Positions 18,328-24,992 of a DNA stretch of 46,659 nucleotides are shown here, one piece after another. Position numbers and translations under genes: made by a program. A model generated the notes under the pieces. The model worked only from the letters and a program-made list of their open reading frames with translations. It was not told where the DNA came from and made no database searches. The DNA is from CAZXCK01 sp964639225 (GTDB lineage Bacteria; Chloroflexota; Anaerolineae; Aggregatilineales; Phototrophicaceae): NCBI GenBank assembly GCA_964639225.1, contig CAZXCK010000018.1, positions 1 to 46,659 on the forward strand, written 5' to 3'. Numbering within the stretch: position 1 is the stretch's first letter; each line of letters begins with the position of its first letter.

Positions 18328-18774
18328 ATGACCGATTATCCCGACAAGCTGCAGGAGATCATCGAGGATTTCGCCTTTATCACCGACCGCACCGAGCGCA
18401 GCGAATACCTGATCGAGATCGCCGACCGCTTCGCTGATGTGCGTGTGCCACCGGAGATTTCGACCGCGCCGCACCCGCCGGAGAATCATGTCCAGTTCTG
18501 CGAGTCCGATGCTTACGTGTGGGCCATCGACCAGCCGGACGGCACGCAGCGCTATTATTTCGACGTGCTGAATCCACAGGGGCTGTCGGCGATGGCGATG
18601 GCCGTCATCCTGGGCGAGACGCTCTCCGGCCAGCCGCCGGAGCAGGTCGCCACCGTGCCCGCTGACATCGTGTTCAAAATCTTTGGCCGCGAAATCGCGA
18701 TGGGCAAGGGTCAGGGTCTGATGGGCATCGTGTCAATGGTGAGCCATGCCGCCCGCCAGAAGACCGGCGCATGA
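18328..18774 (+). CDS. sufE: SufE-family cysteine-desulfuration protein
   Basis: 148 residues. The start L-Q-E-I-I-E-D-F-A-F-I-T-D-R-T-E-R-S-E-Y is the typical SufE first helix, followed by H-V-Q-F-C-E-S-D-A-Y-V-W, where the Cys is the persulfide acceptor of the family, and A-M-A-V-I-L-G-E-T-L-S-G. SufE accepts sulfur from SufS and stimulates Fe-S cluster assembly. GAGG lies seven bases before the ATG. Cotranscribed with the sulfurtransferase. No sufBCDS genes are in the window. Confidence 0.9.
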   Translation: MTDYPDKLQEIIEDFAFITDRTERSEYLIEIADRFADVRVPPEISTAPHPPENHVQFCESDAYVWAIDQPDGTQRYYFDVLNPQGLSAMAMAVILGETLSGQPPEQVATVPADIVFKIFGREIAMGKGQGLMGIVSMVSHAARQKTGA

Positions 18775-18777
18775 CGG

Positions 18778-18990
18778 TTAAAGCTCGCTGCAATCCCACA
18801 TGAAGCCGCAGCGATCGCAGCGCACTTTGCACGCCCGTCTTACCGTCGGCGCGCCGCAGCCAGGGCACACCGACGACAGTGTGTAATTGCTGATCGGTGG
18901 CAGGGGCCGGGCGCGGACGATGTTGGGCCGGTTATCCGGGGCTTCGGCGTCTGGCCGGGCTGCTGTTGTGGACTGGTGCGACTGAGACAT
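18778..18990 (-). CDS. Small zinc-ribbon protein
   Basis: 70 residues: a polar, disordered first half and a C-terminal zinc ribbon with C-P-G-C-G and C-D-R-C-G knuckles about 20 residues apart, ending W-D-C-S-E-L. Such small proteins may bind nucleic acid or act as ribosomal/transcription accessories; nothing more can be said. Its stop lies 3 bases from the sufE stop on the opposite strand. Confidence 0.7.
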   Translation of the reverse strand: MSQSHQSTTAARPDAEAPDNRPNIVRARPLPPISNYTLSSVCPGCGAPTVRRACKVRCDRCGFMWDCSEL

Positions 18991-19027
18991 AGCGCGGCCC
19001 TCATCAACTCAACAGGCCGCAACTATA

Positions 19028-19068
19028 ACAAAAAACAGACTGCCATCACAAAAATCGGCAGTCTGTTT
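19028..19068 (-). terminator. Terminator of tRNA-Cys
   Basis: 11-bp perfect stem (19034-19044 with 19057-19067) followed on the minus strand by a T run. Confidence 0.85.
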
Positions 19069-19077
19069 GATTCACTG

Positions 19078-19149
19078 AGGCGACGACCGGATTCGAACCG
19101 GTGAATGGAGCTTTTGCAGAGCTCTGCCTTACCACTTGGCTACGTCGCC
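19078..19149 (-). tRNA. tRNA-Cys (GCA)
   Basis: 72 bases without encoded CCA. 7-bp acceptor stem GGCGACG/CGTCGCC, discriminator U73 (normal for Cys), D-arm with A-G-x-x-A-A-G-T-G-G-T, anticodon stem GAGCT/AGCTC with loop CTGCAAA (anticodon GCA), and T-arm with G-G-T-T-C-G-A-A-T-C-C. Confidence 0.97.
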
Positions 19150-19160
19150 ATACAGTCAGG

Positions 19161-19188
19161 ATTATAGCATAATTTACCCTCGCTTCAA
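19161..19188 (-). promoter_or_regulatory. tRNA-Cys promoter
   Basis: Minus strand: TTGAAG (19183-19188), 16-base spacer ending TGC, TATAAT (19161-19166), 12 bases before the mature 5' end. Confidence 0.75.
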
Positions 19189-19207
19189 GGCTGGGTCGTG
19201 GCTAGGG

Positions 19208-19402
19208 CAGGGCTTTTGCAAAGTCGTCTTATGACTTTTGGGGCGCTGCCCCAAACCCCGCCACTTTTGGAAAAGTGGACAAAACTTTGCCTTTTTCGGC
19301 GCAAAGCGCCGAAAAGTAAGGGGTCAAGGGAGCCTGGCTCCCTTGCGGGTGCGCGAGGGCAGCGCCCTCGCAATTGGAGTTTCTGACTTTGCAAAAGCCC
19401 TG
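19208..19402. mobile_element. MITE-like element with 18-bp terminal inverted repeats and five internal hairpins
   Basis: The 18 bases at 19208-19225 are the exact reverse complement of 19385-19402. The flanks 19198-19207 and 19403-19412 match in 9 of 10 bases, like a target-site duplication. Inside are five successive hairpins: 19237-19255, 19261-19278, 19291-19316, 19325-19345 and 19353-19371. No open frame of note. A degenerate copy is at 9012-9182. Could be a non-autonomous transposon or a structured intergenic repeat of REP/BIME kind. Confidence 0.75.
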
Positions 19403-19494
19403 GTGGCAAGGGATGCATCCGGATTTGAGGGCAAACCTGCCTCGTCCGGCATTAAAACATAAGCACAGCAGGCTACAGGAAGCCGGGTGGCGTA

Positions 19495-20388
19495 TCAGTC
19501 AGCCAGCGACTCATCGTCTGTGTGGTCGTCAAGGCTGGCGAGTATGCTGGGGTCCAGCGGTCGTGTGGGGGCGGCGGCGGGGGCGGCGCGGCGGCGGCGC
19601 GGCCAGACGATAGGCTGCGTTTCTTCGTTAGGCGATTCCGGATTAGCCTGCTGGTTGGCGCGGGCCTGGCGAGCGCGGCGGCGCGCCTTCTGGATGGCGG
19701 CGCGAGCCTCGGTGGTGCCGATGCGCTGCAAGGCTGCCAGGGCCGTCCGGCGTACCGTGTCATTCCGGTCGAAGAGTGTGTCCGCCAGCGGTTCCAAAGC
19801 CCACTCAGCGCGCAACTGCCCCAGTATAGCGGCACCGTTGCGCCGTGTTTTCCAGTTCGGGCTGCGCAGCGCGCCCAGCAGCGCCACCTCGACCGGCGCG
19901 CTTTCCAGCTTGAGCAGCGCCTCGGCGACAGCCAGCCGCACCCGAATCGGCGTGGCGGTGTCCATAAACAGCATCACCAGCGGCTCAACGGCGCGTTTGT
20001 CACCCAGGTCACCCAGGATGCGCGCCGCGTTAATGACCTGTGTCGCGCTGGCGCTTTGCAGCATACGGATGATACCCTCAACCCGGTCGGTGGAACTCAC
20101 ACGCGGTTGGGTGGGTTTGTCATCGGGCGACGATGACAGGTCCTGCTGGCCTGCGCGCTCGCGTTCCATCGTCGCCAGTACCGCCAGCAGACTGGAGCGA
20201 GTGGTGGGGTCGGTTTCGTGATCGAGGACCGCGCGCAGCGATGGAATCGCCTCAAAAGCGCCCAGGGCGCGCAGGGCCGCCGCCGCGCGACGACGCACAC
20301 CGGCATCGTTATGGCTGAGTGCACTAATCAGACCGGTGATGTTGTGTTCGGCTTGCAGCCGCCAGACATCCGGCAAATAATCGCTCAC
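19495..20388 (-). CDS. HEAT-repeat protein
   Basis: 297 residues. At least six HEAT-like helical pairs are visible (for example V-R-R-R-A-A-A-A-L-R-A-L-G, V-I-N-A-A-R-I-L-G-D-L-G-D-K-R-A-V-E-P-L, T-R-R-N-G-A-A-I-L-G-Q-L, V-R-R-T-A-L-A-A-L-Q-R-I-G), spaced about 31-37 residues, of the PBS-lyase HEAT type. Then a basic stretch (R-R-R-A-R-Q-A-R) and an acidic C-terminus. HEAT solenoids are protein-binding scaffolds; some PBS-type ones act on phycobilins, but there is no sign of that here. Monocistronic with its own promoter; role unknown. Confidence 0.8.
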   Translation of the reverse strand: MSDYLPDVWRLQAEHNITGLISALSHNDAGVRRRAAAALRALGAFEAIPSLRAVLDHETDPTTRSSLLAVLATMERERAGQQDLSSSPDDKPTQPRVSSTDRVEGIIRMLQSASATQVINAARILGDLGDKRAVEPLVMLFMDTATPIRVRLAVAEALLKLESAPVEVALLGALRSPNWKTRRNGAAILGQLRAEWALEPLADTLFDRNDTVRRTALAALQRIGTTEARAAIQKARRRARQARANQQANPESPNEETQPIVWPRRRRAAPAAAPTRPLDPSILASLDDHTDDESLAD

Positions 20389-20431
20389 GATTCAATCAAC
20401 TGTGTTCCAGAAGGATACGCCTATGTTTTTC

Positions 20432-20459
20432 ATTGTAGCAGAAGTCGCAATATACGCAA
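20432..20459 (-). promoter_or_regulatory. Promoter of the HEAT-repeat gene
   Basis: Minus strand: TTGCGT (20454-20459), 16-base spacer ending TGC, TACAAT (20432-20437); leader about 37 bases. Confidence 0.55.
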
Positions 20460-20556
20460 CAAAACCGGGACCATCCGGCCATGTTCTGCCACATTCTGGC
20501 AGGATGTGCCGCTTTTCTGCGGGTCGTCCGGTTCAGGTGGCGCAGCCCGTTCAGAT

Positions 20557-20584
20557 AAAAAAGCCAGCCCCTGTGGGACTGGCT
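20557..20584 (-). terminator. Terminator of the cytochrome/NrfC/NrfD operon
   Basis: Minus strand: 9-bp stem with one bulged base (20562-20570 with 20575-20584), then TTTTTT. It sits 26 bases after the nrfD-like stop. Confidence 0.85.
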
Positions 20585-20609
20585 CCGTAATCTGACAGAT
20601 GGCGGCTGT

Positions 20610-21899
20610 CTACGCCTGGGCGGGGCGAGCCTCGCCGCTGTCGGCTGCATGCGTCTCGACCGCTTCGGCGGCGCTGCTCTCTGGCTCGTCTTTGGCGTGT
20701 GGATACAATCGCAAAAAGCGCGCCGCCAGGCTCCAGGCCAGCAGCCAGTACCCCACGATGCCCACCACGACGCCCCATTCCACCAGCGACGGCGAATAGG
20801 TGTTGACCGGGAACAACTCGGCCACCCCCGGCGACCAGTCCAGACCGACGGTGAAGCCGGAGAGCGTCATATTCCAGCGATAGACGATCAACCCCATAAC
20901 GGACAGCAAGCCGGCCAGGATCAGCGCATAGCGGTTGCGCCGCGTGCGCGGCCACAGGAAGATCACCGCCGGGACCAGCGCCCCCAGCAGCACCTCGAAC
21001 CACCAGAAGGTAAAACCATAGGGCGTGTTCTCGCGCAGCAGCTCCAGGTCACGCTCCAGCGCCGGCGAGTGGCTGTAGTAGTTGGTCGCCGCCCAGCTCC
21101 ACAGCTTGAGATACAGATAGGCCAGGCTGGCGATACCGGCGAGCTTGGCGATGTTGTTGATGATATCGCCGGGGACCAGCCGCCGTTTCATAAAGCTGCT
21201 GGTGATTAACGTCACGATCAGCGTCAGCGAGATACCGCTGGCCACCGCGTTGAGAATAAACAGCACCGGCGCGCTGGGCGAATACCACACCGGGCGCGCC
21301 GTCAGCACGCCGTAGGTGGCTCCCAGCGATGACTGGTGCAGCAGCGACAGGCCCATACCGAACAGCGCCGCGATCGGCATCAGCCGGTGCAGGAAGCCCG
21401 CCAGCCAGTGCAGAAAACGGTTGCGTTTGAGCGCCGTGCTCTCGATGATAATAGGGATGACTTCCATCATCAGCACCATGCTGTAGAACACGACACAGAT
21501 GGTGATCTCCCACAGCACCGAGTGGACATTCCAGTAGATCAGCGGGTGGTAGAAGCGGTCCGGGCGGCCAATATCAACGAACAGGGCGATCATGGCTGCT
21601 GTGTAACCCAGCAGGCCGATGAGTACCGCCGCCCGCGCGATGGACTCGTAACGCTTCATCCCCAGCAGATACACCGCCGCCGACAGCGTGAACGCGCCCG
21701 CGCCCAGGCCGATAGCCGACAGGTCAACCGCGATCCACAGGCCCCACACCAGATTGTCGTTGAGGCTGGTGGGCGCCAGCCCGTTGACCAGCACATAAAT
21801 AACCGAATACACGCCCACACCGAACATGGCCGCCAGCAGCAGCACCCATGCCGAATACGCCGGCGAATTGCGTACAAAATCTCTCACGGTAGAAATCAT
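20610..21899 (-). CDS. NrfD/PsrC/HybB-family quinone-interacting membrane subunit
   Basis: 429 residues with about ten transmembrane helices. The segment D-I-G-R-P-D-R-F-Y-H-P-L-I-Y-W-N-V-H-S after the third or fourth helix is the family hallmark and lies near the quinone pocket. The C-terminus is hydrophilic, Glu/Ala-rich. NrfD-like subunits pass electrons between the quinone pool and a periplasmic-side ferredoxin subunit, sometimes with proton movement. The start overlaps the ferredoxin stop by four bases (ATGA), so the two are coupled. No molybdopterin or other catalytic subunit is in the operon; the octaheme cytochrome is the only candidate outlet. Confidence 0.92.
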   Translation of the reverse strand: MISTVRDFVRNSPAYSAWVLLLAAMFGVGVYSVIYVLVNGLAPTSLNDNLVWGLWIAVDLSAIGLGAGAFTLSAAVYLLGMKRYESIARAAVLIGLLGYTAAMIALFVDIGRPDRFYHPLIYWNVHSVLWEITICVVFYSMVLMMEVIPIIIESTALKRNRFLHWLAGFLHRLMPIAALFGMGLSLLHQSSLGATYGVLTARPVWYSPSAPVLFILNAVASGISLTLIVTLITSSFMKRRLVPGDIINNIAKLAGIASLAYLYLKLWSWAATNYYSHSPALERDLELLRENTPYGFTFWWFEVLLGALVPAVIFLWPRTRRNRYALILAGLLSVMGLIVYRWNMTLSGFTVGLDWSPGVAELFPVNTYSPSLVEWGVVVGIVGYWLLAWSLAARFLRLYPHAKDEPESSAAEAVETHAADSGEARPAQA

Positions 21900-22720
21900 A
21901 TCGCTAACCCCCTGGGTGGAATGTAGTACACGCTGGCTTCAGTGCCCAGGTCGTTGCGCAGCCGCAGCGTGGGCGTCGACGAGATGATCTGCGCCACCGG
22001 GCTGCTGGGGTCGTTGAGATCGCCGAAGTAGCGTGCCTCTACCGGACAGACATTGACACAGGCTGGCGTCACTTCAGTGTCAATGCCCGGGGTAAGGCCG
22101 CGTTCTGCGGCCTCGTCAATGCGGTGGATGCAGAAGGTACACTTCTCCACCACGCCGCGCGCCCGCCGCTCGACTTCCGGCGCTCCCCATTCGGGGACAT
22201 AAGGCAGCGTTTCGTCATCGCGCGAGTCCCAGTTGAACACGCGCGCATCATACGGGCAGGCCGCCTGGCAGTAACGGCAGCCGATGCAGCGGTCGTAATC
22301 CATGATGACCAGACCATCGTCGCGCACATAGGTCGCCTGGACCGGGCACACCTTGACGCACGGCGCGTTCTGGCAGTGCAGGCAGGGCCGCGTCATGTGG
22401 AAGATGTCGCCAGTGGGCGTTTCATCGACCAGATGCACATTCCAGCGCATGTCGTCGGGCACGTCGTTGGTCGCCTGGCAGGCGTACACGCAGTACTCAC
22501 AGCCGATGCACTTGCTCAGGTCAATGACCATACCCCAATGCGGCTGATCGCGGCTGTCGCGCCCGATAGTCCCTTCGGGTTCCAGGCGTTCGAAGTACCC
22601 TCGAATGATCGGCGACAGCGGCTCGGCCAGTACGACCGCCGCCCCCACCGATATACCCGCACCCAGCATGATCTGCAGCAGTTCGCGGCGGGTGACCAGT
22701 GTGGTTTTGGAGTCGTCCAT
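21896..22720 (-). CDS. Four-cluster 4Fe-4S ferredoxin subunit (NrfC/PsrB/DmsB-like)
   Basis: 274 residues. N-terminus T-R-R-E-L-L-Q-I-M-L-G-A-G-I-S-V-G-A-A is a Tat-like twin-Arg signal or anchor. Four cysteine sets follow: C-I-G-C-E-Y-C-V-Y-A-C, C-L-H-C-x4-C-V-K-V-C-P, C-I-G-C-R-Y-C-Q-A-A-C-P and C-T-F-C with a late C-V-N-V-C-P, enough for four [4Fe-4S] clusters on the outer face of the membrane. It would relay electrons between the NrfD-like protein and the octaheme cytochrome. AGGGA lies before the ATG and the gene begins three bases after the cytochrome stop. Confidence 0.93.
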   Translation of the reverse strand: MDDSKTTLVTRRELLQIMLGAGISVGAAVVLAEPLSPIIRGYFERLEPEGTIGRDSRDQPHWGMVIDLSKCIGCEYCVYACQATNDVPDDMRWNVHLVDETPTGDIFHMTRPCLHCQNAPCVKVCPVQATYVRDDGLVIMDYDRCIGCRYCQAACPYDARVFNWDSRDDETLPYVPEWGAPEVERRARGVVEKCTFCIHRIDEAAERGLTPGIDTEVTPACVNVCPVEARYFGDLNDPSSPVAQIISSTPTLRLRNDLGTEASVYYIPPRGLAI

Positions 22721-22723
22721 CGC

Positions 22724-23776
22724 CTATCCCTCGTCTACAATCTCGTCACTGCCCCGGCGCATCAGCACCCATACCAGGACAATACCGATGCCCAGCCCGA
22801 TAATCAGGCCCTGCGCCAACTGTACATAGTCGGCGGTGCGGCTGTCACTGACACGGGTTTGCGTGTCGGCCAACCGGGTTTCCAGGTCTTCCACCTCGGC
22901 GCGCAGTTCGTTGCGTTCCTCGGCCAGGGCGGTGTCCAGGTCCACCAGCAGCGGCGACACACCCGTGAGCGAAATCTGCTCGTGGCAGTCGGTGCAGCTC
23001 ACCGTGCCGACATACATCGTGTGGTCGGAGAGCTGGTGCAGCTCGTCCGGGAATTCCTGATACATATGGCAGCTCGCGCAGGTCACATCCACGCCTTCAT
23101 ACTCGATCTCGGTGTGCGACAGATGCACATACGAGGTCACGTCCTGCTCGTGGCAATTCAGGCACAGTGTGTCGATGTCGCCCAGGCGAATCTGCTGCCC
23201 ATGCGGATTATGACAGGTGGCACAGCCCACCGCGCCCATCTCTGGCGTGAAGGCATGCGCGCTGCGTTCCCACTGGTCAAAGCTGATGTCATGACAATCA
23301 CCACACATTTCGGCGCTGCGCTCAACGCGAATTGGCTCCGGCGGATGGTTGGCCGGGGTCAGTCCATGACACGCCTCACACTGGATGTTGGTTGCGAAGT
23401 ACTCGCCAGTGGCCGGTTGATACTCAGTCACATGGCAGGTGAGACATTCCGGATCGCTGCCAGCTTCCTGGTAGGCATCCTGGAATGAAGCCCGGTCATA
23501 AGCGATAGAATGCACGCCGGTCGCCCAGGCCGCGTGATAATCCAGATGGCACTCGCCGCAGGACTGGTAATCCATGCTCTCTTCGGCGGGTTCGCCGTCC
23601 TGGTCCATTGTTTGTTGCACAGCCGCCTGACCGATGTGATAAGCATCGGGTGCTGGCGGCGCGGCGCGGGCAGTGTCCAGCAGGCCAGCCAGCGGACCGA
23701 TACCCACCCCCACCACCAGCACAACCACCAGCAGAACCAGTGGTCCACCACGTATACAGCGCCAAATGTCCTTCAT
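22724..23776 (-). CDS. Membrane-anchored octaheme c-type cytochrome
   Basis: 350 residues with eight C-x-x-C-H sites: CGECH, CLTCH, CEACH, CGDCH, CATCH, CLNCH, CASCH and CTDCH. An N-terminal hydrophobic helix (V-L-L-V-V-V-L-V-V-G-V-G-I-G, residues 13-30) serves for export or anchoring, and after the hemes come a short coiled coil (L-A-E-E-R-N-E-L-R-A-E-V-E-D-L-E) and a second transmembrane helix (L-I-I-G-L-G-I-G-I-V-L-V-W-V-L), so the heme domain is held outside by both ends. It could be an electron carrier or, like MccA or octaheme reductases, catalytic; all eight sites are plain CxxCH, with no CxxCK. First gene after lysR. Confidence 0.93.
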   Translation of the reverse strand: MKDIWRCIRGGPLVLLVVVLVVGVGIGPLAGLLDTARAAPPAPDAYHIGQAAVQQTMDQDGEPAEESMDYQSCGECHLDYHAAWATGVHSIAYDRASFQDAYQEAGSDPECLTCHVTEYQPATGEYFATNIQCEACHGLTPANHPPEPIRVERSAEMCGDCHDISFDQWERSAHAFTPEMGAVGCATCHNPHGQQIRLGDIDTLCLNCHEQDVTSYVHLSHTEIEYEGVDVTCASCHMYQEFPDELHQLSDHTMYVGTVSCTDCHEQISLTGVSPLLVDLDTALAEERNELRAEVEDLETRLADTQTRVSDSRTADYVQLAQGLIIGLGIGIVLVWVLMRRGSDEIVDEG

Positions 23777-23823
23777 AGTCTTTCCCTCATTTTAGTCAAA
23801 TGCTCATTGCCTATAATTGCTGC

Positions 23824-24750
23824 TCATCGCTTGTGGCCGTCTGCCAGCATCGGCGCGCGCTCTGGCGAATACACATAATCCCAGAACGCCGCCTGGGCGA
23901 TGGTCGGCGTGTTATGCAGATGCCGCGCCATAAACAATTGCTGGCGCATGTTGAGGCCGTCAACGGCGATATGCGCAATTTCCCCCGCTTCAATGGCTCG
24001 CTGCGCCGCGCACGCCGAGACAAACCCCACACCGATCCCCTCGGCCACCGCCAGGCAGATCGCTTCGGAGTTGCCCAGTTCCATGACACGGGGCAGGTCG
24101 TTCAGGCTCAGGTTGTGTTCCGCCAGCGCCTCGATGACGGTCTGCTGCGTGCCAGACGAAAGCTCGCGCTGGATAAAACGGCCCTCGGTTAGCTGTCCTA
24201 CCGAAATATTGCCCAGCACCGCCCAGGGATGGTGCGGCGGCGCGATCAGAATCACCGGTTCGCTGCGAAACTGGCGATATTCGACATCGCGCGTCGGTTT
24301 GCGCAGGCCGGTCAGCAGAATCTGCGAACGGCTATCGGCTATCGTCTCGGCGGCTTCTTCCTGCGATACAATCTGGCACGAGACCTGCACCGTGCTGTAC
24401 TTCTCCAGAAAACCGGCGATGACCTTCGGTAGAATATACTTGCCAGCCGTCGTGCTGCAGGCAATCCGCAAATGGCCAATCACCTCGCCCTGCAGCGAGG
24501 CAATCGACTCTTCAACTGTATGGGCATGGTTGACCAGCGAACGCGCCATCGGCACCAGCGCATGGCCAATCTCCGTCAGAGCGATATGCCGCCCGGACCG
24601 GTGAAAGAGTTCAACGTTGAGGCGATGCTCCAGCGAGCGAATCTGCATACTGACGGCGGGCTGCGACATTTGCAGGCGGCGGCCCGCCTCAGAGAAGTTG
24701 CCCGTCTCTGCGGCGATCAGAAATATCTGCATCTCGTGGATGTCGAGCAT
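23824..24750 (-). CDS. LysR-family transcriptional regulator
   Basis: 308 residues. The N-terminal winged helix-turn-helix has M-Q-I-F-L-I-A-A-E-T-G-N-F-S-E-A-G-R-R-L-x-M-S-Q-P-A-V-S, the usual LysR signature, followed by the linker helix and a two-lobe effector domain with I-A-C-S-T-T-A-G-K-Y-I-L-P and a Ser/Thr-rich co-inducer pocket. Closest in style to the CysB/CbbR/CysL group, which sense small sulfur or carbon metabolites; the effector cannot be read from sequence. The gene is 47 bases before the octaheme cytochrome on the same strand and divergent from the eleven-heme cytochrome; the inverted repeats between them are likely targets. Confidence 0.93.
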   Translation of the reverse strand: MLDIHEMQIFLIAAETGNFSEAGRRLQMSQPAVSMQIRSLEHRLNVELFHRSGRHIALTEIGHALVPMARSLVNHAHTVEESIASLQGEVIGHLRIACSTTAGKYILPKVIAGFLEKYSTVQVSCQIVSQEEAAETIADSRSQILLTGLRKPTRDVEYRQFRSEPVILIAPPHHPWAVLGNISVGQLTEGRFIQRELSSGTQQTVIEALAEHNLSLNDLPRVMELGNSEAICLAVAEGIGVGFVSACAAQRAIEAGEIAHIAVDGLNMRQQLFMARHLHNTPTIAQAAFWDYVYSPERAPMLADGHKR

Positions 24751-24848
24751 GATGCGTCGCTTTCTCCCTCATTGTGAATATCGTAACAAATACAGCATTA
24801 TAAAATCAATCAATGGGCGGTTATTCATCATTCGTTTTGGTTATTTTA

Positions 24849-24871
24849 GCTTATAAGCAGTTTATATAAGC
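24849..24871. promoter_or_regulatory. Inverted repeat, candidate LysR site 1
   Basis: Perfect 7-bp arms (24849-24855, 24865-24871) around 9 bases, in the 242-base region between lysR and the eleven-heme cytochrome gene. Confidence 0.5.
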
Positions 24872-24878
24872 AAAACAA

Positions 24879-24899
24879 ATGCAATTGCTTGAGTTGCAT
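24879..24899. promoter_or_regulatory. Inverted repeat, candidate LysR site 2
   Basis: Perfect 6-bp arms ATGCAA/TTGCAT (24879-24884, 24894-24899), again 9 bases apart, covering the -35 element of the cytochrome promoter. Centre is 29 bases from that of site 1. Confidence 0.5.
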
Positions 24900-24918
24900 A
24901 AGAACCACATGCTATACT
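24889..24918 (+). promoter_or_regulatory. Promoter of the eleven-heme cytochrome gene
   Basis: TTGAGT (24889-24894), 18-base spacer ending TGC, TATACT (24913-24918). Leader about 68 bases. Confidence 0.65.
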
Positions 24919-24992
24919 TTGTGAAATTGGACGCAAAAGGTGCCTTCGAAGTCGGCTTGACGCTGCCGATGGTTCAAACAAAGGACTGCACC

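Noticed and set aside
20492..20520. Compound palindrome CTGCCA/TGGCAG upstream of the HEAT gene
   Set aside because: Short arms, no T tract, and farther upstream than the proposed promoter; too weak to assign.
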